Below, one piece after another: positions 1 through 13,104 of a stretch of 64,000 nucleotides of DNA. Origin of the DNA: Streptomyces marispadix (GTDB taxonomy: Bacteria; Actinomycetota; Actinomycetes; Streptomycetales; Streptomycetaceae). The first letter of the stretch is position 1. Every line of letters begins with the position of its first letter. The notes under the pieces are model-generated. The model made no database searches, was not told the origin of the DNA, and saw only the letters and a list, made by a program, of their open reading frames with translations. The translations under genes were made by a program, and so were the position numbers. The stretch is from contig NZ_JAKWJU010000002.1 of the NCBI RefSeq assembly GCF_022524345.1, forward strand, positions 3,100,001 through 3,164,000. Reading direction: 5' to 3'.

Positions 1-424
1 CGCTGGAGACGAAGTGCTCCAGTGAGACGCCCGTGCCGATCAGCAGTTGGGCCTCGCCGATCAGCCGGACCGTGCCGTCGTCGTGCGTGTGGCTGTAGAC
101 CTTCGGCCACAGCGTCCGCCGGTTCCAGTCGTCGATGGACTCCAGCAGCTTGGGCTTGTCCTCGATCGGGTGGGGCCGGTCGTAGAACGTACGGACCGAG
201 AAGACCTGCTGCTCCTCCTCGCCCCGGAACATGAAGTACGTGCGGAAGTCCTCCCACGGCGCCGCGAGGTCACCCTCTTCGTCGACGACGTACTTCAGCT
301 CCATCTGGTCCAGAAGCTGCTTGACCAGCTCCTGGTCGGGGATGACAGGGCCGGTCGGGCCGGATTCCTGCGGGTCGGGCTCCTGGCCCCCGAAGTTCGG
401 GATCGAGGACGGGTCGATGCTCAC
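1..424 (-). CDS. YbjN domain-containing protein (C-terminus beyond window)
   Basis: This frame runs off the left edge and gives about 141 residues. It opens with a Gln/Asp/Pro-rich stretch, followed by a YbjN-like fold (LVKQLLDQMELKYVVDEEG, then a YFMF strand and WNRRTLWPKVYS). YbjN proteins are small alpha/beta proteins similar to type III secretion chaperones; the actinobacterial function is unknown. The GTG start at 424 is preceded by an AAGGGAA ribosome site about 7 nt upstream. It lies downstream of clpB in the same direction with a gap of nearly 200 bp, so it probably has its own promoter. The family call rests on recognition of the sequence pattern. Confidence 0.75.
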   Translation of the reverse strand, partial: MSIDPSSIPNFGGQEPDPQESGPTGPVIPDQELVKQLLDQMELKYVVDEEGDLAAPWEDFRTYFMFRGEEEQQVFSVRTFYDRPHPIEDKPKLLESIDDWNRRTLWPKVYSHTHDDGTVRLIGEAQLLIGTGVSLEHFVSS

Positions 425-620
425 CTGTGTTTCCCTTCATACGGATTCCGCCATCCTCCCCCATGCCGGGCCGGTCCTGGCAAGCGACGCGGAGGCCGGG
501 TGACCCCGGCCCGCGTCGTCGCCGGTCAGAGCCCCGCGAGGCACGACGGCGGAGCCTCCCCGGACCGCGCCTGGCCTTCCTCACCCCGCCGGTCCTCCGT
601 CATTCCTCCGCCGGCCACCG

Positions 621-3281
<2,661 letters not shown>

Positions 3282-3383
3282 TGGCGTGCGTGCCTCCTTC
3301 GTATGCGGCTGTGTGCTGGGACCGCACCGGTCGTGCTGTGCCGGCGCTCCGGCCTCGGTACTGCTAAGTTCAGCATCCAGCAA

Positions 3384-3404
3384 GTTGAGTCTATTCCGCT
3401 CAAC
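3384..3404. promoter_or_regulatory. HAIR-type operator (probable HspR site) between clpB and PPOX gene
   Basis: The sequence is GTTGAGT, a 7-nt spacer, then GCTCAAC. The HspR consensus is CTTGAGT-N7-ACTCAAG, so each arm is close and the arms match each other at 6 of 7 positions. It lies in the 147-bp divergent gap, where one bound repressor could affect clpB (minus) and the PPOX-family gene (plus). HspR itself is encoded at 5089-5547. Confidence 0.85.
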
Positions 3405-3415
3405 TATTCGCGGGC

Positions 3416-3428
3416 TAGATTCGTTCCC
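3416..3428 (+). promoter_or_regulatory. -10 box of a probable leaderless transcript
   Basis: TAGATT at 3416-3421 fits the TANNNT -10 pattern and is followed by 7 nt and then the ATG at 3429. No Shine-Dalgarno sequence precedes that ATG, so transcription probably starts at or beside the start codon. No convincing -35 hexamer was seen. Confidence 0.4.
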
Positions 3429-3830
3429 ATGACAACCATGGAAACGACCGCGCTCACCGCGTTCTGGCAACAGGAGCGCCACTACGCGACCCTGACCACG
3501 CTGCGGCCCGACGGCACACCGCACGTGGTGCCCGTGAGCGTGACGTACGAACCCGGCGCGGAGACGGCGCGGGTGGTCACCCGCCGTACCAGCAGAAAGG
3601 TGCGGAACATCGCGGCGGCAGGCGAGGACGGCATGCGCGTGGCGCTCTGCCAGGTCGACCGCGGACGGTGGTCGACGCTGGAGGGCCGCGCCCGTATCCG
3701 CACGGACGCGGCGGCGGTCTCCGACGCCGAACGCCGCTACGAGGAACGCTACGGGCGGCGGCCGGAGCCCAATCCCGAGCGCGTACTGATCGAGATCAGC
3801 GTCGACCGGAAGCTCGGCAGCGTGGAGTGA
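3429..3830 (+). CDS. PPOX-family flavin/F420-dependent oxidoreductase
   Basis: A 133-residue protein with the split-barrel pattern of the pyridoxamine 5'-phosphate oxidase superfamily: [18 protein letters not shown], then [10 protein letters not shown], then [14 protein letters not shown], ending in a strand that carries [13 protein letters not shown]. Members of this size use F420 or FMN to reduce or oxidise small molecules, or bind heme; the substrate here is unknown. The start at 3429 lacks a ribosome site and looks leaderless. It is divergent from clpB and shares a regulatory gap containing an HspR-type operator, so heat-shock co-regulation is possible but not proven. Confidence 0.85.
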   Translation: MTTMETTALTAFWQQERHYATLTTLRPDGTPHVVPVSVTYEPGAETARVVTRRTSRKVRNIAAAGEDGMRVALCQVDRGRWSTLEGRARIRTDAAAVSDAERRYEERYGRRPEPNPERVLIEISVDRKLGSVE

Positions 3831-3946
3831 GGACGTCAGGCCCCGGGAGGCGCAGGGACAGGCGCGGCCAGTCGGCCCGTCGGGGCGGCGGCCCGCGCCG
3901 CCCGTCGACTCCCGTGCGCCGCGCGGGACTTCTCCTTCGCGCGGGA

Positions 3947-4801
3947 CTACCCCTTCGCCCGGGGCCCCTTCTCCGCGCCGAACTTCTTCAGCAGCCCCTT
4001 CGCCGACTCCGGGTACGGCCGCCCCAGCAGCTCGTCGTCGGAACCGACCGAGGTCACGGCCACCAGCGTCCCCGCACCCCGCTTCTTGTCGAAGTCCCGC
4101 AGCCACGGACCGCCGCTCACGCCCTGCGTCAGACGGCACGGCCGCAGCGACAGCGCCCCCACGTTGGCGGCCGGGATCTCTCCCTGCTGATACTGACGTG
4201 CGTCCCCCGCGCAGTAGTTGAGCGTCTCACCGTCGTACGGCGACGAGGCGGGATAGCCCAGCGTCGCCGTGTGCCCCTCGCCGACGGGCTCGGTACTCAG
4301 CTTGTTCGCCCCGTACACGTCCTGGATGGTGCGACCGCCCCGCTTCTCCATCCGCAGGAACGCCCAGTCGTAGGCGAGCACCGACTCAAGGCTCTTCTCC
4401 GTGTTCCAGCCGGGCGCCGTCTTCCACGCCGTCACCTTCCAGCCGTGCGCGAGCACGGACTTGGGGCCGTCGCCCTTGCCGCGCTTGCTGCGCTTCCCAC
4501 CCTCGTAGGCGGGCTGGAAGTACATGGCCTCCGGCTTGTGCGGCCGCTCCGGGCTGGCGATGCAGTGCGCCGCGGTGGCGACGACGCTCCCGCTCGGCGA
4601 GTCGACCACGGCCGCCGAGCAGGACTCGGCCTGGCGGTTCGGCAGCTTGGCGACGAGCTTCCCGACGGTCCTGACCGTTCCCTGCGGCCAGCGGTCACCC
4701 TTCGAGGCCGGCGGATAGGGCACGGGCGCGCTCGCACCCATGAGTGCCAACGCGGTGGTGCAGGTCATGAGAGCGGCGAGGGCCGCACGAGTCGACGTCA
4801 T
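3947..4801 (-). CDS. secreted trypsin-like (S1 family) serine peptidase
   Basis: A 284-residue exported protein. The start at 4801 opens a signal peptide ([20 protein letters not shown], then an Ala-X-Ala type site near residue 25). The catalytic triad is visible: His79 in ATAAHC, Asp145 in AYDWAF and Ser229 in GVSGGPW. The usual GDSGGP has Val in place of Asp before the serine, so specificity or zymogen activation may differ from classical trypsins. A Lys/Arg-rich insertion lies near residues 103-114. The frame is open upstream to 4987, but that part lacks a signal-like start. It sits between the PPOX gene and hspR and appears unlinked to heat shock. Confidence 0.85.
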   Translation of the reverse strand: MTSTRAALAALMTCTTALALMGASAPVPYPPASKGDRWPQGTVRTVGKLVAKLPNRQAESCSAAVVDSPSGSVVATAAHCIASPERPHKPEAMYFQPAYEGGKRSKRGKGDGPKSVLAHGWKVTAWKTAPGWNTEKSLESVLAYDWAFLRMEKRGGRTIQDVYGANKLSTEPVGEGHTATLGYPASSPYDGETLNYCAGDARQYQQGEIPAANVGALSLRPCRLTQGVSGGPWLRDFDKKRGAGTLVAVTSVGSDDELLGRPYPESAKGLLKKFGAEKGPRAKG

Positions 4802-5088
4802 GCACCCACGCTCTGCTCCCGCCGCCCCCGCGGCCAACCGCACACACCTGATCGGGTCAACGCCCGCGATTCCCGGCCCGGCGCCGTGCGACCCGGTGCA
4901 CAGTACGCCCAACGTCCTGAACCCGAAGGGGACGCCGCCGCCCTCAACGGGCCTGGGCAGCGAACGGCCCCTCCACGTCTGCCGCATGGAGGGGCCTGTC
5001 TTACGCGAACTTGTCTTACGCGATACGCGGCTACCCGACTACGCGAAGAGCCAGGCAGCAAACGGGGACCGGCCCGGGAGGCCCGGCG

Positions 5089-5547
5089 TCAGTCCCGCCG
5101 CTGCTTCTTCGGCCGCCACACCACCAGCGCACCCGACTGCGGATGGACGTCCTCGTAAGGGACGAGATCGCGGCGATAGGAGGCGTGGACCTGGGCCTCG
5201 CGCTGCTGCATGGCCGCCGCCGCGCCCTCGACCGCCTGCTGGAGCTCCACGACGCGGGCCTTCAGCGCCGCGACCTGGTTCTCCAGTTCGATGATGCGCT
5301 TGATGCCCGCGAGGTTGATCCCCTCGTCCTGGCTCAACTCCTGTACCTGGCGGAGAAGTTCGATGTCACGCGCCGAGTAGCGACGGCCGCGCCCGGCCGC
5401 GCGGTCGGGGGAGACCAGGCCGAGACGGTCGTACTGGCGCAACGTCTGCGGATGCAGACCTGAGAGCTGAGCAGCGACCGAGATGACGTACACCGGCGAG
5501 TCGTCGGTCAGCTGGTAAGGATTGCGTCGTCCGCCTCGGCCGTTCAC
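5089..5547 (-). CDS. hspR: heat-shock repressor HspR (MerR family)
   Basis: A 152-residue MerR-type regulator. The helix-turn-helix and wing occupy residues 19-57 (YVISVAAQLSGLHPQTLRQY, then RLGLVSPDR and GRGRRYS), followed by a long dimerisation helix (about 70-115) and a basic C-terminus (RPKKQRR). HspR binds HAIR repeats with DnaK as co-repressor and represses the dnaK operon, clpB and lon in Streptomyces. It is the last gene of the operon. Its GTG at 5547 begins one base after the dnaJ stop (TGAGGTG), indicating translational coupling. Candidate operators in this window lie at 3384, 9533 and 9585. Confidence 0.97.
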   Translation of the reverse strand: MNGRGGRRNPYQLTDDSPVYVISVAAQLSGLHPQTLRQYDRLGLVSPDRAAGRGRRYSARDIELLRQVQELSQDEGINLAGIKRIIELENQVAALKARVVELQQAVEGAAAAMQQREAQVHASYRRDLVPYEDVHPQSGALVVWRPKKQRRD

Positions 5548-5548
5548 C

Positions 5549-6745
5549 TCAGTCTCCCTTCGCGGCCTTGAACAGAGCCGCCCGCGGATCCTCCGCGGCG
5601 GTCGCGTCGCGGTAGGTCTCCAGGATGCCCTTCGCCTTCTCGCTCAAATCCTTGGGAACCGATACGTCGATGGTGACCAGCAGATCGCCACGTGTCCCGT
5701 CCTTGCGCACGGCGCCCTTGCCGCGGGCCCGCATCGTACGGCCGCTCGGCGTGCCCGGAGGCAGCTTCAGCGTGACGGGCGGCCCGCCGAGGGTGGGCAC
5801 CTTGATCTCGCCGCCGAGCGCCGCCTCCGGATAGGTCACGGGCACGGTGACCGTCAGGTTGTCCCCGCGGCGGCCGAAGACGGGATGCGCGTCGACGTGG
5901 ACGACCACGTACAGATCGCCGTTCGGGCCGCCGCGCTCGCCCGGTGCGCCCTTGCCGCGCAGCCTGATGCGCTGCCCGTCGCTGACGCCCGCGGGAATCC
6001 GGACCTGCATGGTGCGCGAACTCGTCGCCCTGCCCGACCCCTTGCACGTGTCGCAGGGGTCCTGGGCGATGAGCCCGCGGCCCTTGCAGTCGACGCAGGG
6101 ATCGGTGAGGGAGAAGCCGCCTCCACCGCCGCGCGAGACCTGGCCCGTGCCGACACACGTCGGGCAGACGCGCGGCGAGCCGTTCTTGTCGCCCGTGCCC
6201 GCGCACGCCTTGCACGCCGCCGAAGAGGACATCCGCAGCGGGACCGTGGCACCGTCCACCGCCTCGGTGAAGCTGAGCGTCACCTCCGACTCGATGTCCT
6301 GTCCGCGCCGCGGCTGTGTACGCGTACCGGCGCCGCCGCGGTTGAACAGCCCGCCGAACACGTCGCCGAGACCGCCGCCGAAGCCGCCCGCACCTCCGGG
6401 GCCGCCGGTGCCTCCGGGCTGACCGCCTCCGAAGAGGTCGCTCAGATCGAAGTTGAAGCCGCCCGGCCCTCCCGGGCCACCGGGACCGCCGGTCCTGATG
6501 CCGCCGTTGCCGAACAGGGCGCGGGCCTCGTCGTACTCCTTGCGGCGCTTGGCGTCACCGAGCACGTCGTACGCCTCGGAGGCGTCCTTGAAGCGCTCCT
6601 CGGCCTTGGCGTCGCCCCTGTTGGCGTCGGGGTGGTTCTCCCTGGCGAGCTTGCGGTAGGCCTTCTTGATCTCGGCCTCGGTGGCGTCCTTCGGGACGCC
6701 GAGGACCTTGTAGTAGTCCTTCTCGATGAAGTCCTTCGTACTCAT
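5549..6745 (-). CDS. dnaJ: co-chaperone DnaJ
   Basis: A 398-residue Hsp40 of the full-length type. It has a J-domain (residues 10-75) with the HPD triad in ENHPDANRG, a Gly/Phe/Pro-rich linker (about 80-145, with GGPGGPGG and FGGG runs) and four CxxCxGxG zinc repeats (CKACAGTG, CPTCVGTG, CVDCKGRG, CDTCKGSG), then the C-terminal substrate-binding domains. It stimulates DnaK ATPase activity and delivers substrates. The ATG at 6745 has a GGAGGAGGGA ribosome site. It is the third gene of dnaK-grpE-dnaJ-hspR, with a 147-bp gap after grpE that could hold a secondary promoter. The N-terminal MSTKDFIEKDYY extension is typical of the actinobacterial DnaJ1 type. Confidence 0.97.
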   Translation of the reverse strand: MSTKDFIEKDYYKVLGVPKDATEAEIKKAYRKLARENHPDANRGDAKAEERFKDASEAYDVLGDAKRRKEYDEARALFGNGGIRTGGPGGPGGPGGFNFDLSDLFGGGQPGGTGGPGGAGGFGGGLGDVFGGLFNRGGAGTRTQPRRGQDIESEVTLSFTEAVDGATVPLRMSSSAACKACAGTGDKNGSPRVCPTCVGTGQVSRGGGGGFSLTDPCVDCKGRGLIAQDPCDTCKGSGRATSSRTMQVRIPAGVSDGQRIRLRGKGAPGERGGPNGDLYVVVHVDAHPVFGRRGDNLTVTVPVTYPEAALGGEIKVPTLGGPPVTLKLPPGTPSGRTMRARGKGAVRKDGTRGDLLVTIDVSVPKDLSEKAKGILETYRDATAAEDPRAALFKAAKGD

Positions 6746-6892
6746 CCGCGGCGTCCCTCCTCCCCGGTGCCGTGTGCATGTGTTCTGCCGTCACCGGCGT
6801 GACCGGAGATCCCGGTCAGGCCGGCGTGCTCAGTCGGATCGGCGCGGCCGGTCCGGACGGCGTGAACTCTCCGGCCGTCCCGGCCACCCTGG

Positions 6893-7635
6893 TCAGCCCT
6901 GGTCGGGGCCACCGCTCTCCTCTTCGTCGGCGGACTCCTCGCCTGCCGCGCCCTGCGCCCCCGGCTGCGGCTCGGCGACTCCGACCCGAGCGGGCCGGAT
7001 CGTCCGTTCGCCGATTCGGTACCCGGGCTGGAGGATCTGCACGCACGTCGTCTCCGTGACGTCGGGCGAGTACGAGTGCATGAGCGCCTCGTGCACCGTC
7101 GGGTCGAAGGGCTCGCCCTCCTTGCCGAACTGCATCAGGCCCATCTTCGCCGCGACCATCTCCAGCGACTCGGCCACCGACTTGAAGCCGCCGACCAGTT
7201 CGCCGTGGTCACGGGCGCGCCCGATGTCGTCGAGCACCGGCAGCAGCTCGGTGAGCAGATTCGCTACGGCGACTTCCTTCACGGCCGCACGGTCACGCTC
7301 GACCCTTCGGCGGTAGTTCTGGAACTCCGCCTGGAGCCGCTGGAGATCCTGCGTCCGCTCGTGCAGCGCCGTACGCGTCTGGTCGAGCTGAGCGGTGAGG
7401 GCCGCCTCCTGTGCGTTCTGGCCCGCGCTCTGACCGCCCTGGGTGTCACCGGCGAAGGCGGCGTCCTGCGCGGACAGGCTCTCCTGCTCGTTCTCGGATA
7501 CGTCCCCGGCCGGGTCCGCCGGACCCCCCGCCTCCTCGGCGGGGACGGGTCCGGCGGCCTGCGCCGCAGCGTCATCGGGCTGTACGGCGTCGGCGGGGAC
7601 GTCGGGCTTCTGATCGAAGCCCGGAGTCTCCTCCG

Positions 7636-7639
<4 letters not shown>
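6893..7639 (-). CDS. grpE: nucleotide exchange factor GrpE
   Basis: A 248-residue GrpE that releases ADP from DnaK. It has a long acidic, Ala/Gln-rich N-terminus (residues 1-85), a coiled coil starting near [20 protein letters not shown], then the GrpE core ([20 protein letters not shown]) and the beta-wing ([15 protein letters not shown]). The GTG at 7639 overlaps the dnaK stop in a 4-nt GTGA, so the two are translationally coupled. The C-terminal acidic tail ([11 protein letters not shown]) is common in this family. Confidence 0.96.
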
Positions 7640-9510
<1,871 letters not shown>

Positions 9511-9532
9511 TTCGGTTTCCTCCAGCTGATGT

Positions 9533-9553
9533 CTTGAGTGAAGCTGACTCAAG
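9533..9553. promoter_or_regulatory. perfect HAIR operator upstream of dnaK
   Basis: CTTGAGT, 7-nt spacer, ACTCAAG: an exact match to the published HspR consensus, starting 23 bp upstream of the dnaK ATG. Its position between promoter and start codon fits repression. Confidence 0.93.
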
Positions 9554-9584
9554 AGTGCCCGGCCGATCCCATAACGTCAAACGA

Positions 9585-9605
9585 CCTGAGCGGACTCCAC
9601 TCAAC
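9585..9605. promoter_or_regulatory. second, weaker HAIR-like operator upstream of dnaK
   Basis: CCTGAGC, 7-nt spacer, ACTCAAC. It keeps 5 of 7 and 6 of 7 consensus arm bases and lies 52 bp (centre to centre) beyond the perfect copy. Streptomyces dnaK promoters are known to carry several HspR sites. Confidence 0.75.
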
Positions 9606-9826
9606 TCTTATGCACTCTTTATGCGCACCCGCCTCCGACCAGCAACGGAGCAGACGTACGGGAAGGCCGGGGCGGCGCCGCGTCTCCGCCGGGCGCCCCG
9701 CGACGCAGATCACCGCGCGCCCGGGTACCAGCACCCCCCGGCGAGTGGGTAGTCTCGTACGGATCCGAAAAGTTACCGCTTAGTAAGCCGATCAGGTCTC
9801 GGCCGAAGGCCGCCCGAGGAGCCCTC

Positions 9827-12127
9827 ATGCAACTCGCCGCGATCGTCGTTTCGTTGGTGCTGGCCGCGGTCGGCATCGCGCTGTTCGCGCGCGCCATCGC
9901 GCAGATCTACCGCTTCGTCAGGCTGGGGCAGCCGGTGCCCGCCGGAACGCGCTCCGACGACCCGGGCGCCCGCACGCTCACCGTGGCGCGCGAGTTCTTC
10001 GGGCACACCAGGATGAACCGGTGGGGCGTCATCGGCTTCGCGCACTGGTTCGTCGCCGTGGGCTTCTTCGCACTCGTACTGACGCTGGTGCATGCGCTCG
10101 GGCAGCTCTTCAAGGCGGACTGGACGCTGCCGCTGATCGGGACGTGGGCGCCTTACGAGGTGTTCACGGAGTTCCTGGGGCTGATGACCACGCTGGGCAT
10201 CGCGACGCTCATCGTGATCCGGCTGCTGAGCCTGCCGTCGCGTGCGGGACGCAAGTCTCGGTTCGCCGGGTCCAAGGCGGGTCAGGCGTACTTCGTCGAG
10301 TACGTCATCCTCACCATCGGCGTGGCCATCCTGGTGCTGCGGGGGCTGGAGGGCGCGCTGCACGGCGTGGACGGCTACGAGGCCGCCTACTTCGTGTCGT
10401 ACCCGCTGGTCGCGGCCTTCGACGGGCTGAGCGTGAGCGCGCTTCAGAACCTGGTGTACCTCGTCGCCCTGATCAAGATCGGCACCTCGTTCGTGTGGAT
10501 GATCGTGGTCGGGCTCAACACCAACATGGGCGTTGCCTGGCACCGCTTCCTCGCCTTCCCCAACATCTGGTTCAAGAGGAACGCCGACGGCGGCACCGCG
10601 CTGGGCGAGCTGAAGCCGATGGTCTCCGGCGGCAAGGAGATCGACTTCGAGACGGCCCTCGACGACGACAACGAGGAAGAGGTCCGCTTCGGCGCCTCGC
10701 AGGTCGAGGACTTCTCCTGGAAGGGCATCCTCGACTTCTCCACCTGCACCGAGTGCGGCCGCTGCCAGTCGCAGTGCCCGGCCTGGAACACCGGCAAGCC
10801 GCTGTCGCCGAAGCTGCTGGTCATGTCGCTGCGCGACCACGCGCACGCCAAGGCCCCGTACCTCCTCGCAGGCGGCGGCAAGACCATGGAGGGCGAGGAG
10901 AAGGCCACCGAGGAGCAGCTCAAGGACGTACCCAAGGCGGCGCTGGAGGAAGCGGAGCGGCCGCTGATCGGCACCGCCGAAGAGGGCGGCGTGATCGACC
11001 CGGACGTGCTGTGGTCGTGCACGACCTGCGGCGCGTGCGTCGAGCAGTGCCCCGTCGACATCGAGCACATCGACCACATCGTCGACATGCGCCGCTACCA
11101 GGTGATGATCGAGAGCGCCTTCCCGAGCGAGGCCGGGACGATGCTGAAGAACCTGGAGAAGAAGGGCAACCCCTGGGGCCTGGCCAAGAAGCAGCGGCTG
11201 GAGTGGACGAAGGAACTCGCCCAGGAGACGGGCTTCGAGGTGCCCGTCGTCGGCAAGACCGTCGAGGACCTCACCGAGGTCGACTACCTCTACTGGGTCG
11301 GCTGCGCGGGCGCCCTGGAGGACCGGGCGAAGAAGACCACCAAGGCCTTCGCGGAGCTGCTGCACATCGCGGGCGTCAACTTCGCGATCATGGGCGGCGA
11401 CGAGAAGTGCACCGGCGACTCCCCCCGGCGCCTGGGCAACGAGTTCCTCTTCCAGCAGCTCGGCGAGGAGAACGTCGCCACGCTGAACGCCGCCTTCGGC
11501 GAGGACGACGACGATGAGAGCACCAAGCTCCCCGCCTCGAAGAAGAAGATCGTCGCGACGTGCCCGCACTGCTTCAACACCCTCGCCAACGAATATCCGC
11601 AGCTCGGCGGCCACTACGAGGTCATCCACCACACGCAGTTGCTCCAGCACCTCGTCGACGAGGGCAAGTTGGTGCCGGTGACCCCGGTCGAGGGCCTGAT
11701 CACCTACCACGACCCGTGCTACCTGGGCCGCCACAACAAGGTCTACACACCGCCGCGCGAGATCATCGGCAAGGTGCCCGGGCTCCGCAACGAGGAGATG
11801 CACCGCCACAAGGAGCGCGGCTTCTGCTGCGGCGCGGGCGGCGCCCGTATGTGGATGGAAGAGCGCATCGGCAAGCGCATCAACAACGAGCGCGTCGACG
11901 AGGCCCTGTCGCTCGACCCCGACATCGTCTCCACGGCCTGCCCGTTCTGCCTCGTCATGCTGACGGACTCCGTCAACGGCAAGAAGAACGAGGAGAAGGC
12001 CAAGGAGGACCTGCGCGTCGTGGACGTCGCCCAGCTCCTCCTCGACTCCGTACGTACGCCGCGGGACGACGGCCCGTCGGACGAGCCGGAGACGGAGGCG
12101 AGCCCGGAGCCGGAGCCCGCGAAGTAG
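9827..12127 (+). CDS. EtfD-like membrane iron-sulfur oxidoreductase (heterodisulfide reductase-related)
   Basis: A 766-residue membrane protein. About five transmembrane helices fall in residues 1-235 (TM1 from the N-terminus, others near 68-92, 112-134, 155-175 and 190-230) and resemble a nitrate-reductase gamma fold. Two 4Fe-4S motifs follow: CTECGRCQSQCP (307-318) and CTTCGACVEQCP (about 398-409). The C-terminal half has two CCG-type cysteine-rich domains (TCPHCFNT, then GFCCGAGGARMW). The architecture matches Mycobacterium tuberculosis Rv0338c (EtfD), which passes electrons from ETF to the quinone pool during fatty-acid oxidation; that role is inferred here. The ATG at 9827 has a GAGGAG site. 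A strong hairpin follows the gene. Confidence 0.85.
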   Translation: MQLAAIVVSLVLAAVGIALFARAIAQIYRFVRLGQPVPAGTRSDDPGARTLTVAREFFGHTRMNRWGVIGFAHWFVAVGFFALVLTLVHALGQLFKADWTLPLIGTWAPYEVFTEFLGLMTTLGIATLIVIRLLSLPSRAGRKSRFAGSKAGQAYFVEYVILTIGVAILVLRGLEGALHGVDGYEAAYFVSYPLVAAFDGLSVSALQNLVYLVALIKIGTSFVWMIVVGLNTNMGVAWHRFLAFPNIWFKRNADGGTALGELKPMVSGGKEIDFETALDDDNEEEVRFGASQVEDFSWKGILDFSTCTECGRCQSQCPAWNTGKPLSPKLLVMSLRDHAHAKAPYLLAGGGKTMEGEEKATEEQLKDVPKAALEEAERPLIGTAEEGGVIDPDVLWSCTTCGACVEQCPVDIEHIDHIVDMRRYQVMIESAFPSEAGTMLKNLEKKGNPWGLAKKQRLEWTKELAQETGFEVPVVGKTVEDLTEVDYLYWVGCAGALEDRAKKTTKAFAELLHIAGVNFAIMGGDEKCTGDSPRRLGNEFLFQQLGEENVATLNAAFGEDDDDESTKLPASKKKIVATCPHCFNTLANEYPQLGGHYEVIHHTQLLQHLVDEGKLVPVTPVEGLITYHDPCYLGRHNKVYTPPREIIGKVPGLRNEEMHRHKERGFCCGAGGARMWMEERIGKRINNERVDEALSLDPDIVSTACPFCLVMLTDSVNGKKNEEKAKEDLRVVDVAQLLLDSVRTPRDDGPSDEPETEASPEPEPAK

Positions 12128-12162
12128 CCGCGGCGGTGCCCGGAACGTACGGGCACAAGTGA

Positions 12163-12207
12163 ACGGGCGGGGTCCGCTGTCCTCTGTGGACGGCGGGCCC
12201 CGCCCGT
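12163..12207. terminator. strong GC hairpin after the EtfD-like gene
   Basis: ACGGGCGGGG at 12163-12172 pairs perfectly with CCCCGCCCGT at 12198-12207, with partial inner pairing (GTCC/GGAC). It lies 36 bp after the stop codon. There is no T-tract, which is common for Streptomyces terminators. Confidence 0.75.
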
Positions 12208-12430
12208 GCTGCTGCTCGATTTACGGTTGACCGTCTGGCCGGTTGCCGACGTATTGCGCCCCGATTACGCACGTATGGCGCCCGTTTGCGGCAACCTCCG
12301 TTCGGAATCGGTCACTTAGCGTTCTTCACACGTCAATCCCCTTCGGGGGATACCCAACCGGCACCCGGCGCCTTAGCCTCGCTGACCAGCGGCAGCAGAA
12401 GCGCGCGAACAGAGAGGGAGGCGAACACGC
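12208..12430. other. intergenic region with small hairpin
   Basis: No gene is seen. ATCCCC-TTCG-GGGGAT at 12336-12351 forms a tight tetraloop hairpin about 80 bp before the next ORF and could be a 5' leader element. A GAGGGAGG ribosome site sits at the right end and serves the small ORF at 12431. Confidence 0.4.
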
Positions 12431-12703
12431 TTGCTGGACGGCGGCGGCATGGTGGCGGAGACCCGTCCGGTGTCCCCGGCCACTCCCGTCTCCCCGCCCG
12501 CGGCGAGAAGTGACGCGCCGCCCGGCCCCGGCACCCGCCCAGGCCGTACGACGGTCAGGGAAGCCAGGCGCTTAGGCCGCTGCGAACACCGCAGATCGCC
12601 GAACGACGTGCGGGGCAACAGCGACCGGGCCCGCACGCCGCGCAGGCAGGGGGAAGACCCGGTCCTTACGCCGACCACCGTCGAGGAGATGGGCGCATGC
12701 TGA
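12431..12703 (+). CDS. small hypothetical protein overlapping the downstream ATPase
   Basis: A possible 90-residue protein starting at TTG 12431 (or ATG 12449). It is Pro/Arg/Thr-rich at the N-terminus and ends RRSPNDVRG, then EEMGAC. A good GAGGGAGG ribosome site precedes the TTG, and the stop overlaps the ATPase start as ATGCTGA, which suggests translational coupling. No family was recognised. It could instead be a fortuitous open frame upstream of the ATPase; codon statistics would decide. Confidence 0.4.
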   Translation: MLDGGGMVAETRPVSPATPVSPPAARSDAPPGPGTRPGRTTVREARRLGRCEHRRSPNDVRGNSDRARTPRRQGEDPVLTPTTVEEMGAC

Positions 12704-13104
12704 CCAACGAGCGCCTGTGCCGGCTGCATTTCACCTCGCGCGATCTCCCGCGCATCCGTATCGAGGTCGAGGAGTGCGCGGCCTCTGCCGGGCTCGCCGA
12801 ACCGCGCAGAGGTGAATTCGTGGTGGCCGTCGACGCCGTGGCGACGAACGCCGTAGAACACGCGGGAGGCACCGGCCGGTTGGTGATGCGTCACCTCGCG
12901 GGCGAACTGGAGTGCCGCGTCGAGGACTCCGGCCCCGGCTTCTCGGAGGACGTCATTCCGGAGCTGGCCCCCGGGGTCGCGGGAGCAACCGCGGGACGCG
13001 GTCTGTGGCTCGCCCGGCTGGTCACCGACAGGCTGAGCGTCGAACCCGCCGGACCGGAGTCCGGGGCAGTGGTGACCCTCGCGGTCAGGCTCCCGGGCGG
13101 CTGA
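12697..13104 (+). CDS. RsbW/SpoIIAB-like ATP-binding anti-sigma-type protein
   Basis: A 135-residue GHKL ATPase (HATPase_c_2 type). The N-box is DAVATNAVEHAGG (about 50-62), the G1 box VEDSGPGF (about 76-83) and the G2 region GRGLWLARLVTDRL (about 101-114). Such stand-alone domains are numerous in Streptomyces; some are serine kinases that bind sigma factors or anti-anti-sigma (STAS) proteins. No STAS or sigma gene is adjacent, so its partner is unknown. Its start overlaps the preceding small ORF by 7 nt. Confidence 0.85.
   Translation: MLTNERLCRLHFTSRDLPRIRIEVEECAASAGLAEPRRGEFVVAVDAVATNAVEHAGGTGRLVMRHLAGELECRVEDSGPGFSEDVIPELAPGVAGATAGRGLWLARLVTDRLSVEPAGPESGAVVTLAVRLPGG

Noticed and set aside
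9773..11809. 678-codon minus-strand frame
   Set aside because: Antisense of the EtfD-like gene, whose Fe-S motifs fix the true strand.
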